In this document: one piece after another, positions 25,051 through 33,104 of the stretch
Position numbering within the stretch: the first letter of the stretch is position 1
How the letters are laid out: each line of letters begins with the position of its first letter
Origin: Lentisphaeria bacterium
GTDB lineage: Bacteria > Verrucomicrobiota > Lentisphaeria > Victivallales > UBA1829
Assembly: GCA_017503545.1 (NCBI GenBank)
Contig: JAFVSW010000194.1
Span: 1 to 36,396, forward strand
Direction of reading: 5' to 3'
Length of the DNA: 36,396 bases
Translations under genes and position numbers: made by a program
The notes under the pieces: model-generated
Databases searched by the model: none
What the model was told of the DNA's origin: nothing
What the model saw: only the letters and a program-made list of their open reading frames with translations

Positions 25051-26778
25051 TTAAAATTTATTTTCAAGTTCAAATTGCAATTTTTTTACAAAAGTTGCAA
25101 GATCCATTTGTCCTAACTGGTCTTCACGGCGCGTACGGATCGCAAATGTATTGCTTTCCATTTCCTTGTCACCGGCAACCGCAAGTACCGGAATACGCAA
25201 GCCGCGCGCATCTTTGATCTTGGCTCCGATGCTTTCGCTCCGTTCGTCAACATCCACCTGGAAGCCCGCTTTCTTCAATTCCGCTGCTGCTGCACGGCAA
25301 TATTCGTGCTGACGTTCCGTGATCGGAAGCAGGCGTACCTGGATCGGCGCAAGCCACAGCGGGAAGGCTCCCGCATAATGTTCCACCAGAATACCGAAGA
25401 ACCGTTCCAGAGAACCGAACAAGGCACGGTGGACCATGTACGGCTGATGCTGCTGTCCGTCCGCTCCAACATAATGGAGATTGAAACGTTCCGGCAGGTT
25501 GAAGTCGAACTGGATCGTACTGGTCTGCCATTCACGGCCAATCGCATCTTTGATCTTCAGGTCGATCTTCGGACCATAGAATGCGCCGCCGCCTTCGTCC
25601 ACTTCGTAGCTCAAACCGCTTGCGTTGATGGCTCCGACCAGAGATTTCTGTGCCAGTTCCCAGCGTTCCGGAGCACCGACGGCTTTCGCCGGGCGGGTGG
25701 AGAGATAGGCTTTGATTTCTTTGAAGCCGAATGTTTTCCAGATGAACAAGCAGAAATCAAGCACTTCTTTGATTTCGCTTTCGATCTGTTCCGGCGTACA
25801 AATAATGTGTGCATCGTCCTGTGTAAATCCGCGTACACGCATCAAACCGTGGAGAACACCGCTCTTTTCATAACGGTATACCGTACCCAATTCTGCCCAG
25901 CGGCAGGGGAGTTCACGGTAAGAACGGATGCGACTCTTATATACTTCAATATGGAACGGACAGTTCATGGGTTTCGCATAGTAATCGATTTCGTCGATTT
26001 CCATGGGAGAGTACATACTTTCCTTATAGAATCCCAAGTGACCGCTGGTTTCCCAAAGCTGACCGCGTCCGATATGGGGTGTGTATAGCAGATCATAACC
26101 GTGTTCCAAATGTTCTTTTCTCCAGAACGTTTCGATTACGTTACGGATATAAGCTCCACGGGGATGCCAGAGAACGAGACCGGGTCCGACGGTTTCGGAA
26201 ATGCTGAACAGATCCAATTCCTTACCCAATTTACGATGGTCACGTTTTTTTGCTTCTTCCATGCGGAGCAAATAGGCTTTGAGTTCCTTCTTATCGGGAA
26301 ATGCGATCCCGTAAATACGCTGGAGCATGGGATTTTTTTCGTTACCACGGAAGTAAGAACCGGCAACACTCATGAGTTTGAAAGCACCGACATCGCCGGT
26401 GTTTTCCACATGGGGACCGCGGCAGAGGTCAACAAAATCGCCACATTCATAGAACGTGATTGTTTCATCACCGGGGATATCGGCGAGACGTTCCAGTTTG
26501 AAAGGCTGATCTTTGGATTTGAGAAGAGCTTCTGCTTCTGCGCGAGTCAGTTCTTTTCTGACGAAAGGAATTTTCGCCTTGACGATATTTTCCATTTCAG
26601 CTTCGATTTTTTCGAGATCTTCTGCACTGAGATGTACCGGAATGTCAAAGTCGTAGTAAAAACCATCGGCTGTGGCAGGCCCGATATCGAATTTCGTCTC
26701 GGGATAAAGTTTCTGCACGGCAGCTGCCATGATATGCGCAGCACTGTGCCGGATCATGTCCAATTCGTATTTTGCCAT
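25051..26778 (-). CDS. thrS: Threonyl-tRNA synthetase lacking the TGS domain
   Basis: A 575-residue class II synthetase; the E. coli protein has about 642. It begins directly at the editing domain ('RHSAAHIMAAAVQKLYP', His11 and His15; 'CGDFVDLCRGPHV' near 112-124), so the usual N-terminal TGS domain is absent. The catalytic core has 'MNCPFHIEVYK', 'GVLHGLMRVRGFTQDDAHI' and 'MVHRALFGSLERFFGIL'. The C-terminal anticodon domain is complete ('PIQVRLLPITERQHEYC' onward). It attaches Thr to tRNA-Thr and removes mischarged Ser. The start has AAGGAGC and a good promoter upstream; I see no upstream extension that would restore TGS. Confidence 0.97.
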   Translation of the reverse strand: MAKYELDMIRHSAAHIMAAAVQKLYPETKFDIGPATADGFYYDFDIPVHLSAEDLEKIEAEMENIVKAKIPFVRKELTRAEAEALLKSKDQPFKLERLADIPGDETITFYECGDFVDLCRGPHVENTGDVGAFKLMSVAGSYFRGNEKNPMLQRIYGIAFPDKKELKAYLLRMEEAKKRDHRKLGKELDLFSISETVGPGLVLWHPRGAYIRNVIETFWRKEHLEHGYDLLYTPHIGRGQLWETSGHLGFYKESMYSPMEIDEIDYYAKPMNCPFHIEVYKSRIRSYRELPCRWAELGTVYRYEKSGVLHGLMRVRGFTQDDAHIICTPEQIESEIKEVLDFCLFIWKTFGFKEIKAYLSTRPAKAVGAPERWELAQKSLVGAINASGLSYEVDEGGGAFYGPKIDLKIKDAIGREWQTSTIQFDFNLPERFNLHYVGADGQQHQPYMVHRALFGSLERFFGILVEHYAGAFPLWLAPIQVRLLPITERQHEYCRAAAAELKKAGFQVDVDERSESIGAKIKDARGLRIPVLAVAGDKEMESNTFAIRTRREDQLGQMDLATFVKKLQFELENKF

Positions 26779-26822
26779 TTTGCTTGCTCCTTCGGTTTAT
26801 ATGTAAGCATATTTTAAACAGT

Positions 26823-26851
26823 AATATATACCCATTATCACTGTTCTGCAA
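26823..26851 (-). promoter_or_regulatory. Candidate promoter of the thrS-infC-rpmI-rplT-pheST cluster
   Basis: On the minus strand TTGCAG (26846-26851), a 17-base spacer and TATATT (26823-26828), 45 bases before the thrS ATG. I see no T-box or tRNA-like leader in the short untranslated region. Confidence 0.6.
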
Positions 26852-26937
26852 GTTTTTTTCAAAAAAAATACAGAAATATTCTTTGAGATAATTCAAAAAC
26901 AGGTGATATCCTGCTTTTTTGCCTGCATATAAGGTTT

Positions 26938-26986
26938 GTGGGCAGTGGTTAGTGGGCAGTGGTTAGTGGTCAGTGGGTAGTGGGTA
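26938..26986. repeat. Seven tandem heptamers GTGGKYA
   Basis: GTGGGCA, GTGGTTA, GTGGGCA, GTGGTTA, GTGGTCA, GTGGGTA, GTGGGTA follow each other without gaps. About 14 bases later, at 27000-27028, three degenerate nonamers of the form GCCTATYCG/GCTTATCAA follow. The 622-base spacer between thrS and the EF-G-like gene holds these arrays and two promoters; I found no convincing gene in it. Confidence 0.8.
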
Positions 26987-27200
26987 GATTGCTGCCACTG
27001 CCTATTCGGCCTATCCGGCTTATCAAGCCTGGGATTACGTAGAGCAAATACTTCTTGCGGGGTATTCTTTGTGCTTCCGTTTCCGTGCAGCAGCTCCGGA
27101 AAAGTGCAGAAAATATGACGTCGGGGGAGAAAAATAAGTGAAAATTGAGGAAAAAATGAAAAAATATTCGGATTTTTTTCAATTTCGACCTTTTTTTCGT

Positions 27201-27229
27201 TTGACTTTTTAAAAAATCGTATTTATTGT
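27201..27229 (+). promoter_or_regulatory. Candidate promoter of the EF-G-like gene
   Basis: TTGACT (27201-27206), a 17-base A/T-rich spacer and TATTGT (27224-27229). It would leave a ~165-base leader before the ATG at 27401. The surrounding sequence is generally A/T-rich, so the match is suggestive only. Confidence 0.45.
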
Positions 27230-27400
27230 ACCCGTAGATAGACCCCAGATCTGTATGAGAAAGTATAAAGTATAGGTTGACTGAAAAATAAAATCGAACC
27301 TCCCGGGGTATCTGCGATGAGGATATTCCAGGAAAGCAGTTCTTATGTTTTTTGGAATGCCTGTTGAACACTATAACATAACAACACTTGGAGGTTACAC

Positions 27401-29437
27401 ATGAAGATCTCAACACCGGAGAAGATTCGCAACTTTGTTGTTGCAGGGCACAACGGATGCGGCAAAACCACACTTTGTGACCTGATGCTGTACAAAGCCG
27501 GAGCCGTCGACCGACTTGGTTCCGTTGATGCCAAAACAAGTATTTCAGACTTTAATCCGGATGAACAGGAAAAACGATCCAGCATTTATTCCTCTTATTT
27601 GAATTGTGTGTGGGATGATGTTCAGATGTTCTTCACCGATACGCCCGGATATGGAGAATTCGTCGGCGAAATGATTTCCTCTTTCCGTTCTTGCGGTTTT
27701 GCATTGCTGGTCGCAGACGGCGTGGAAGGGATCGAAGTCGGTTTCACACGCGGCTGGAAATATTCCAAACAGTTCCTTCTTCCCAAATTGATCGTTGTCA
27801 ATCGTCTCGATCGTGAAATGGCGGATTTTGATGCGGTATTGGAACAGCTTCAGGAAACGTATGGTGCGTTGGTTTGTGTACCTATGACAATACCTGTCGG
27901 CAAAGAAAATAGCATTGACCGGGTGATTCATGTATTGCATACACCGGATGCGGAAATTCCTGCCGAATTGAAAGATAAAGTGGAAAAGTATCGCAGTCAG
28001 ATCATGGATGCGGTAGCGGAAACGGATGAAGCATTGACTGAAAAATATCTTGCCGGGGAAAAACTCACACCGGAAGAAACGGTCACCGGTCTTCATGCAG
28101 CCGTCAAGAGCGGTGCGCTTGCCCCGGTTTATGCTTGTGTATCCGGCAAAGATGTGGGCGTAAAAGAATTGATGGATGGGATTGCGGAAATGATGCCCAA
28201 TCCGCTGGAACGTGTCCGCAAGACGAATGACGGCAATCAGATGGTTCCGAAATCGGATGGTCCGGCAGCCGCCTTTGTATTCAAGAGTGCGTTGGATCCG
28301 TTTATCGGGCAGATGGCATATATCCGTGTTCTTACCGGTACAATCAAGTCCAACAGTGACATTTATAATTTGAACACCCAGTCAAAGGAACGCATTGGTC
28401 AATTGCTGTTGTTGAATGGTAAAACACAGATTCCGGTGGATGAAGTTTGCCCCGGTTGTATTTGCGGTGTTGCCAAATTGAAAGCGACAAAGACCGGTGA
28501 TACATTGGGTGATTCTCTGACGGAAAATCATCCGATGCCCCGTCAGACATATCCTGCTCCGGTTATTTCTTATGCGATTTATGCGACCAAGAGTGGGGAA
28601 GAAGACAAAATCATCAATGGTTTGCAGCGTTTGGCGGAATGTGATCCGACGCTTGTGATCCAGCGCAATGATGAAACGCATGAATCCCTGTTGGGCGGCA
28701 TGGGTGAACAGCATATTATGAATGCAGTAAAGAATCTGAAAGCGTTGTCCAAAGTGGATGTGAATCTGGAAGCACCGAAGATTCCGTATCGTGAAACTGT
28801 GACCGGCAGAGGGGAAGCCTCATACCGTCATAAAAAACAATCCGGCGGGCATGGTCAGTTTGCGGAAGTGCATCTGCGTATTGAAGCGATTCCGGAAGGT
28901 TTTGAATTTGTGAATGCGATCGTCGGAGGAGCGATTCCGAAGAACTTTATTCCGGCGGTGGAAAAAGGTATTCACGAAGCGATGGAACGCGGTCCGCTGG
29001 CGGGCTGTCTGGTGGAAAATATGCGTGTGACGGTTTACGATGGTAAATATCATGCGGTAGACTCTTCCGAAATGGCATTCAAGATTGCGACGCGGCGTGC
29101 ATTCAAGGAAGCGATGGCGAAAGCCAAACCGGTATTGATGGAACCGCTGCTCAATGTCAAGATCATGGTTCCGGATGCCTATACGGGAGATGTGACAGGC
29201 AATTTGAATCACAAACGCGGGCGTATTCTTGGTATGAGTGCGGAAGAAGGTTTGCAAGTATTGGAAGCCGAAGTTCCGCAGGCAGAAATGCAGAAATATG
29301 CAACGGAACTGCGGTCCATGACGCAAGGGAAGGGCTCCCACGAGATCTCCTTTGCCAGGTATGATGTCGTACCTGCCAATGTAATGAATGAAATCATTGC
29401 AAAATTCAAGGCGGAGAACGACGAAGAGGAAGAATAA
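27401..29437 (+). CDS. Elongation factor G-like GTPase (EF-G2 type)
   Basis: A 678-residue translational GTPase with all EF-G domains. The P-loop is 'GHNGCGKTT' (16-24) instead of GHIDAGKTT. Switch II reads 'DTPGYGEF' (80-87), with Tyr84 where canonical EF-G and EF-Tu have the catalytic His. G4 is 'NRLD' (134-137). Later domains have 'GEASYRHKKQSGGHGQFAEV', 'RGPLAGCLVENMRVTVYDG' and 'RRAFKEAMAKAKPVLMEPLLNV'. These changes mark the EF-G-like paralogue group rather than the main translocase, so a specialised ribosome role is likely and the main fusA is probably elsewhere. SD GGAGG. It stands alone with its own terminator (29680-29710). Confidence 0.9.
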   Translation: MKISTPEKIRNFVVAGHNGCGKTTLCDLMLYKAGAVDRLGSVDAKTSISDFNPDEQEKRSSIYSSYLNCVWDDVQMFFTDTPGYGEFVGEMISSFRSCGFALLVADGVEGIEVGFTRGWKYSKQFLLPKLIVVNRLDREMADFDAVLEQLQETYGALVCVPMTIPVGKENSIDRVIHVLHTPDAEIPAELKDKVEKYRSQIMDAVAETDEALTEKYLAGEKLTPEETVTGLHAAVKSGALAPVYACVSGKDVGVKELMDGIAEMMPNPLERVRKTNDGNQMVPKSDGPAAAFVFKSALDPFIGQMAYIRVLTGTIKSNSDIYNLNTQSKERIGQLLLLNGKTQIPVDEVCPGCICGVAKLKATKTGDTLGDSLTENHPMPRQTYPAPVISYAIYATKSGEEDKIINGLQRLAECDPTLVIQRNDETHESLLGGMGEQHIMNAVKNLKALSKVDVNLEAPKIPYRETVTGRGEASYRHKKQSGGHGQFAEVHLRIEAIPEGFEFVNAIVGGAIPKNFIPAVEKGIHEAMERGPLAGCLVENMRVTVYDGKYHAVDSSEMAFKIATRRAFKEAMAKAKPVLMEPLLNVKIMVPDAYTGDVTGNLNHKRGRILGMSAEEGLQVLEAEVPQAEMQKYATELRSMTQGKGSHEISFARYDVVPANVMNEIIAKFKAENDEEEE

Positions 29438-29464
29438 GGCGTAAAACTGAACAATAAATAACCA

Positions 29465-29662
29465 GAGGTAATTTCAAAAGTCCGGCAAAATTTGACTGAA
29501 AAAAGATTGTTGATGAGATGAAAATGGTAGTTTGTTCCGGCGTCGCCTTACGGCTATGCCGTGACAAGGCGTGGCTACCCTGTGGGTAACCACCGGAAAC
29601 GCTCCGTTTTCAGATCGCAACAAGGTTTTTCTGGCATTTTTGAAGACTTTTGAAATTGCCTC
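29465..29662 (+). mobile_element. MITE-like element, copy 2
   Basis: A 198-bp element, reverse complement of copy 1 (2454-2673), with ends GAGGTAATTTCAAAAGTC and GACTTTTGAAATTGCCTC. It is flanked by ACCA on both sides (29461-29464, 29663-29666), a 4-bp target duplication different from that of copy 1. It sits between the EF-G-like stop codon and that gene's terminator. It has no coding capacity of its own. Confidence 0.87.
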
Positions 29663-29679
29663 ACCAAAACAACAATCAG

Positions 29680-29710
29680 GAGACCGCCGGAAAAAGGCGG
29701 TCTCTTTTTT
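29680..29710 (+). terminator. Intrinsic terminator of the EF-G-like gene
   Basis: GAGACCGCC (29680-29688) pairs perfectly with GGCGGTCTC (29696-29704) around GGAAAAA, followed by six T. The MITE copy separates it from the stop codon by about 240 bases. Confidence 0.9.
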
Positions 29711-29733
29711 AGCAAGAAAGCAGAAGTACGATT

Positions 29734-30342
29734 ATGAGTCGGGATTTTTCAGAAGCGATCCGAACCGTTGACACCTTACAGAACCGGATGGATGAAGTGT
29801 TTCACCGTCCGAACGCAGACCCTGTTTACCACACACAGGAGGCCATCGCCGATGCCATCAGCGATAATCTGCGTTATTTTGATGCAGACCGGAAGGCGGA
29901 GCTTGTGGAGATCTTTTTTGCCATTCTGGAACAGGTATATTTCCGTATGGTCAAACCGGAAGAAAAGATCTCATTCTGTAATCCGGCTGCACCGGTTGGA
30001 AAGCGTTTGCCGGAAGTGGAAATGCTGTTTCGTGACATGATGCCGATGGCATGGGCTCTTTCCGCGGCATGGAATCCGCCGGAATTGAAGAATACGTATT
30101 GCGAATATTTTCAATCTTTTTCGGAAGAAGAATCGTTGGTTCTGCTGGAAACGTTGGAATTTCTTGCGGGATTATTTGAAGAGTTGAGCGGCTCACCATT
30201 GTATCCGGATGTGCATGAATTCTGGACTTGTATGGCGAAAAAGCCGGAATGTTTGCGGGAAGAAGATGATGAAGCCCGGAGCAAACTTCTGACTGTTCTG
30301 CTGGAAAAGAAAATAGCATCCAACGCCAAACGGAAAGAGTGA
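29734..30342 (+). CDS. Protein of unknown function, first of a two-gene unit
   Basis: A 202-residue soluble, acidic, probably all-helical protein. It has no signal peptide or membrane segment and I recognise no family. It contains 'AIADAISDNLRYFDADRKAELVEIFFAILEQVYFRM' near 38-73 and an acidic C-terminal part ending in Lys/Arg ('KKIASNAKRKE'). The SD is weak. It starts 24 bases after the EF-G-like terminator and ends 9 bases before the 493-residue membrane protein, so the two probably work together. No promoter is obvious; expression may rely on read-through. Confidence 0.75.
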   Translation: MSRDFSEAIRTVDTLQNRMDEVFHRPNADPVYHTQEAIADAISDNLRYFDADRKAELVEIFFAILEQVYFRMVKPEEKISFCNPAAPVGKRLPEVEMLFRDMMPMAWALSAAWNPPELKNTYCEYFQSFSEEESLVLLETLEFLAGLFEELSGSPLYPDVHEFWTCMAKKPECLREEDDEARSKLLTVLLEKKIASNAKRKE

Positions 30343-30351
30343 ACACGCATT

Positions 30352-31833
30352 ATGAAACTCAGCGGTCGCGTCAGTCAGCACGATAAATATCAAGTCGAAG
30401 TAAAATTTGTGTGTCCACTTGACCGGGAACGGAAAGTCAATGATTATCACATTGATATCTTTTTCTTTCTGCCCCGTCATCTTGGGATCAACCGTCACAG
30501 TTATTCCCGGGATCAATTTTATAACGATTTGACGGAATACATCCGTCTAAAAACACCGGAAGTGGAAATCCAAGAACTGGTTCAGGAAGATTCCGCCGTG
30601 TTCAAACGTCTTGCTGATGTATTTGACTCCTATCGCAAAGGGGAACCCGGGGCACCGGAAGAATGTACCCGGCAATTGAAAATGTTCTGTTCCGTCACAA
30701 AAGTGGCATTCCGGGATGGAGCCGCCCGTATTTTGGAAGTTTCCCGCAAGAAACGGATTGAACGGATCCCTGATTATCTGAATCACATGGATATGGTGAT
30801 GGCGAATTACCGGAAAATGCGTGAGACCTTGCCGGATGGCGAACCGCATTTTTTACAGGAAATGTTTGATCTGGTGGATGAATTTCTCAGTTTGACGGCG
30901 AACACTTATAAGCATTTATTATGGAAATCTCTGACTCCGGAAAAACGCGGTACGGAATCTGCGGTAATTGATTTGATTCGTGAAAGTGTATTGCGGGAGA
31001 TTGCCTATTGCAAGGAACGGGGGTATCCTTCTGTTCCGGAGCCGGACGGAGATAATTCGGAATTGCTGTATCGGGAAAGTTCCATTAAAAAGACGATGGC
31101 GAGTGTGTTGTATCTGAAAGTTGCCATGCGGGAAGCCGGTGTGCTGTTGGAAAATATTTTTCTTTCGGTAGCGGCTGCGATTGCAATGATTTTTGTGACC
31201 GGGATCGCCTTTTTATGGCGCGGGCTTTTTCTGGAAGAATTTTCTTTATCCTTCTTTATTGTATGGGTGATTGCCTACATGTTCAAAGACCGGATCAAAG
31301 CATTGCTTCAGAAATGGTTTTCCTCTCATAAGGCTTCTTATTCTTTTGATTACAACCAGAAAATTTTTGATTCCATGGGGAAAAAAGTCGGACTTTGCCG
31401 GGAAGGGGTCATGTTCCGTTCGGAGGAAGCGACAGACTCTGCGATTTGTGAAATGCGTGATCGTTCCTCGTTAAGCCGTCATGTGAACGGTCCGTTATCC
31501 GAAGAAGTTCTGACATTCCGGAAACGGATCGAACTGTATACCAAACCTTGCGAAGATATTTTTCAGGTATTCCGGGTGGATGGGGTGAATGATATCATCC
31601 GGTTCAATGTCCGGGAATGGTTGCGTAAGATGGATAATCCGGTGCGTCAGATGTTTTATCCGGCGGAAGATGGCAGCCTTGGCGTATTGAAAGCGAAACG
31701 GCTGTATCATGTGAACATGTTGATCCGTTACGGCGGGAATGGCAGACCGGATGAATGTATGCGGTTCCGTCTTGTTCTTGCCCGGAACGGGATCAAAGAT
31801 GTGGAATATGTGAGCCACAAGGTTCTGGAGTAA
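30352..31833 (+). CDS. Predicted membrane protein of unknown function
   Basis: A 493-residue protein. Residues 1 to ~260 are hydrophilic ('FVCPLDRERKVNDYHIDIFFFLP', 'HSYSRDQFYNDLTEYIRLKTPEVEI'). Two hydrophobic segments follow at ~265-285 ('IFLSVAAAIAMIFVTGIAFLW') and ~290-308 ('FSLSFFIVWVIAYMF'). A C-terminal soluble half of ~180 residues ends 'FRLVLARNGIKDVEYVSHKVLE'. The layout is a hairpin membrane anchor with two cytoplasmic domains. No catalytic motif is evident. It has a weak SD, lies 9 bases after the 202-residue gene, and is followed by a strong terminator. Confidence 0.8.
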   Translation: MKLSGRVSQHDKYQVEVKFVCPLDRERKVNDYHIDIFFFLPRHLGINRHSYSRDQFYNDLTEYIRLKTPEVEIQELVQEDSAVFKRLADVFDSYRKGEPGAPEECTRQLKMFCSVTKVAFRDGAARILEVSRKKRIERIPDYLNHMDMVMANYRKMRETLPDGEPHFLQEMFDLVDEFLSLTANTYKHLLWKSLTPEKRGTESAVIDLIRESVLREIAYCKERGYPSVPEPDGDNSELLYRESSIKKTMASVLYLKVAMREAGVLLENIFLSVAAAIAMIFVTGIAFLWRGLFLEEFSLSFFIVWVIAYMFKDRIKALLQKWFSSHKASYSFDYNQKIFDSMGKKVGLCREGVMFRSEEATDSAICEMRDRSSLSRHVNGPLSEEVLTFRKRIELYTKPCEDIFQVFRVDGVNDIIRFNVREWLRKMDNPVRQMFYPAEDGSLGVLKAKRLYHVNMLIRYGGNGRPDECMRFRLVLARNGIKDVEYVSHKVLE

Positions 31834-31838
31834 AAAAT

Positions 31839-31888
31839 ACCGGAATTTCTTTTGCGGAAGAACAAAAAGAAATTCCGGTTTTTACTTT
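31839..31888 (+). terminator. Intrinsic terminator after the membrane-protein gene
   Basis: ACCGGAATTTCTTTT (31839-31853) pairs with AAAAGAAATTCCGGT (31865-31879), then TTTTACTTTT. A short A run before the stem may let it also act on minus-strand transcripts from the glycosyltransferase. Confidence 0.85.
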
Positions 31889-32026
31889 TAAACAAGTTGG
31901 CTGTTTTCTAAAAAGCACCCGAAATTATCATAATCATTGATTCATTTTATGAGTGAATTGAAGGGCTCATTTGCTGCAAATCGCGAATTTGGAAAATCCC
32001 CAGAGCTTTTTTTAGAAAAGAAGCAA

Positions 32027-32935
32027 TCAAAATAAACTCCGGTCAATGATTGAACGATCCCATTTGAGTTTTTTGTGAGGTTTAGCGATTGTCGGAAAAA
32101 TCAGTTTTTTAAAGCTCAATATTCTGCAAATTTTTTTCTGTTTTGCAATTTTTGCGTATTTAAGCATCGTCAGCGCGTAGGGATGATGGAAACTTTTCCA
32201 CATCAGCCATGGTTTATGACTGCCGGTAAAGTGGACGATTCCAGGAGCTTTCAGGGCAGTTTTTATCTCTTCTTCGGATATATTGACAACGGGTTCATTG
32301 CGGAAAGTCGAAGTGATAATATTCCATTTTGAATGCAGGATTTTAATATCTTTGCGGAATATCAGATTGAGGATATCCTGATCGGGATATTTGAGTTTAT
32401 CAAGATTTTCAGCGAAACATTGTTTGAACTTTGCAATAAGATTATTTTCTTTCCACTGCTTCGGTGAAAAAACGATCACGCCTGAATTGAAATAATCTTC
32501 CGGAGAGATTCCGAGTTTACAGATATGTTCTTTTTTGATGCGGGTAATTACAGCCATAATCGATTTTCCGTCAAAATCTGTATCATAAAGTTTGCCGATG
32601 TCATCCAAAACACAAAGGTCGCAATCCAAATAGACGATCTTATTCAGATCCGGGAGCAAGTCCGGCAGAATAAGCCGGTAGTAAGCTGCTTTTGACCAGC
32701 GCATTTCCGGCCAATCTTGAAAAAAAGCATTACTGATCTGATGTTTCTGCAATGTGATATGAGGAAATTGTTTCAAAAAATCAAAAACGGTAAAATCATT
32801 GTCACCGAGTTCTTCGTATAGAAAGTGGATAACCGTTTTTCTTTCAGTATTGGCTGCTACACTGGCTATAGTAATTGCGGCAAAAGGCAGATAGTTGCGG
32901 TCAGAGGCTAATGCAATGTGTATTATATCAGTCAT
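32027..32935 (-). CDS. Glycosyltransferase family 8 protein
   Basis: A 302-residue GT-A fold transferase. It has 'IHIALASDRNYLPFAAITIASV' at the N-terminus, the metal-binding D-x-D in 'VYLDCDLCV' (Asp104, Asp106), 'YFNSGVIVF', 'YPDQDILN' and 'HFTGSHKPW'. Family members (LgtC, WaaJ/WaaO types) add glucose or galactose from UDP-sugars to LPS or other acceptors. A basic C-terminal tail (~270-302) suggests membrane association. SD AGGAG, spacing 8. The gene is visibly richer in A+T than neighbours (about one-third G+C in a 60-base sample, versus about half in pheT), which suggests horizontal acquisition. It stands alone between a terminator and the mutarotase gene. Confidence 0.9.
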   Translation of the reverse strand: MTDIIHIALASDRNYLPFAAITIASVAANTERKTVIHFLYEELGDNDFTVFDFLKQFPHITLQKHQISNAFFQDWPEMRWSKAAYYRLILPDLLPDLNKIVYLDCDLCVLDDIGKLYDTDFDGKSIMAVITRIKKEHICKLGISPEDYFNSGVIVFSPKQWKENNLIAKFKQCFAENLDKLKYPDQDILNLIFRKDIKILHSKWNIITSTFRNEPVVNISEEEIKTALKAPGIVHFTGSHKPWLMWKSFHHPYALTMLKYAKIAKQKKICRILSFKKLIFPTIAKPHKKLKWDRSIIDRSLF

Positions 32936-33039
32936 AGTTCAACTCCTGAAATCGTGTGTAATGGTACTTTGCTTTCATTACCGGAAAATGTTTATGGATG
33001 AAGATGTTCCGCCATCACTGTCTGCCATGGGGAACAAGA

Positions 33040-33077
33040 CGGGGAAGAAAAACTTTATTCAAAAGGTATCTTCCCCG
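33040..33077 (-). terminator. Candidate terminator after the mutarotase gene
   Basis: CGGGGAAGA and TCTTCCCCG form a 9-bp stem around a 20-base loop. On the minus strand the following bases are TCTTGTT, a weak T run. Confidence 0.45.
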
Positions 33078-33104
33078 AAATACTTTTTATATATTCAAAT
33101 CAAA

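Noticed and set aside
26938..27028. A possible CRISPR array
   Set aside because: The units are 7 and 9 bases without spacers; no cas genes are present in the window.
26970..27539. A 189-residue frame on the minus strand between thrS and the EF-G-like gene
   Set aside because: It overlaps the EF-G-like start and P-loop, crosses tandem repeats and a candidate promoter, and has no SD or recognisable sequence.
29571..29771. A 66-residue frame on the plus strand
   Set aside because: It starts inside MITE copy 2, runs through the terminator hairpin and overlaps the start of the next gene.
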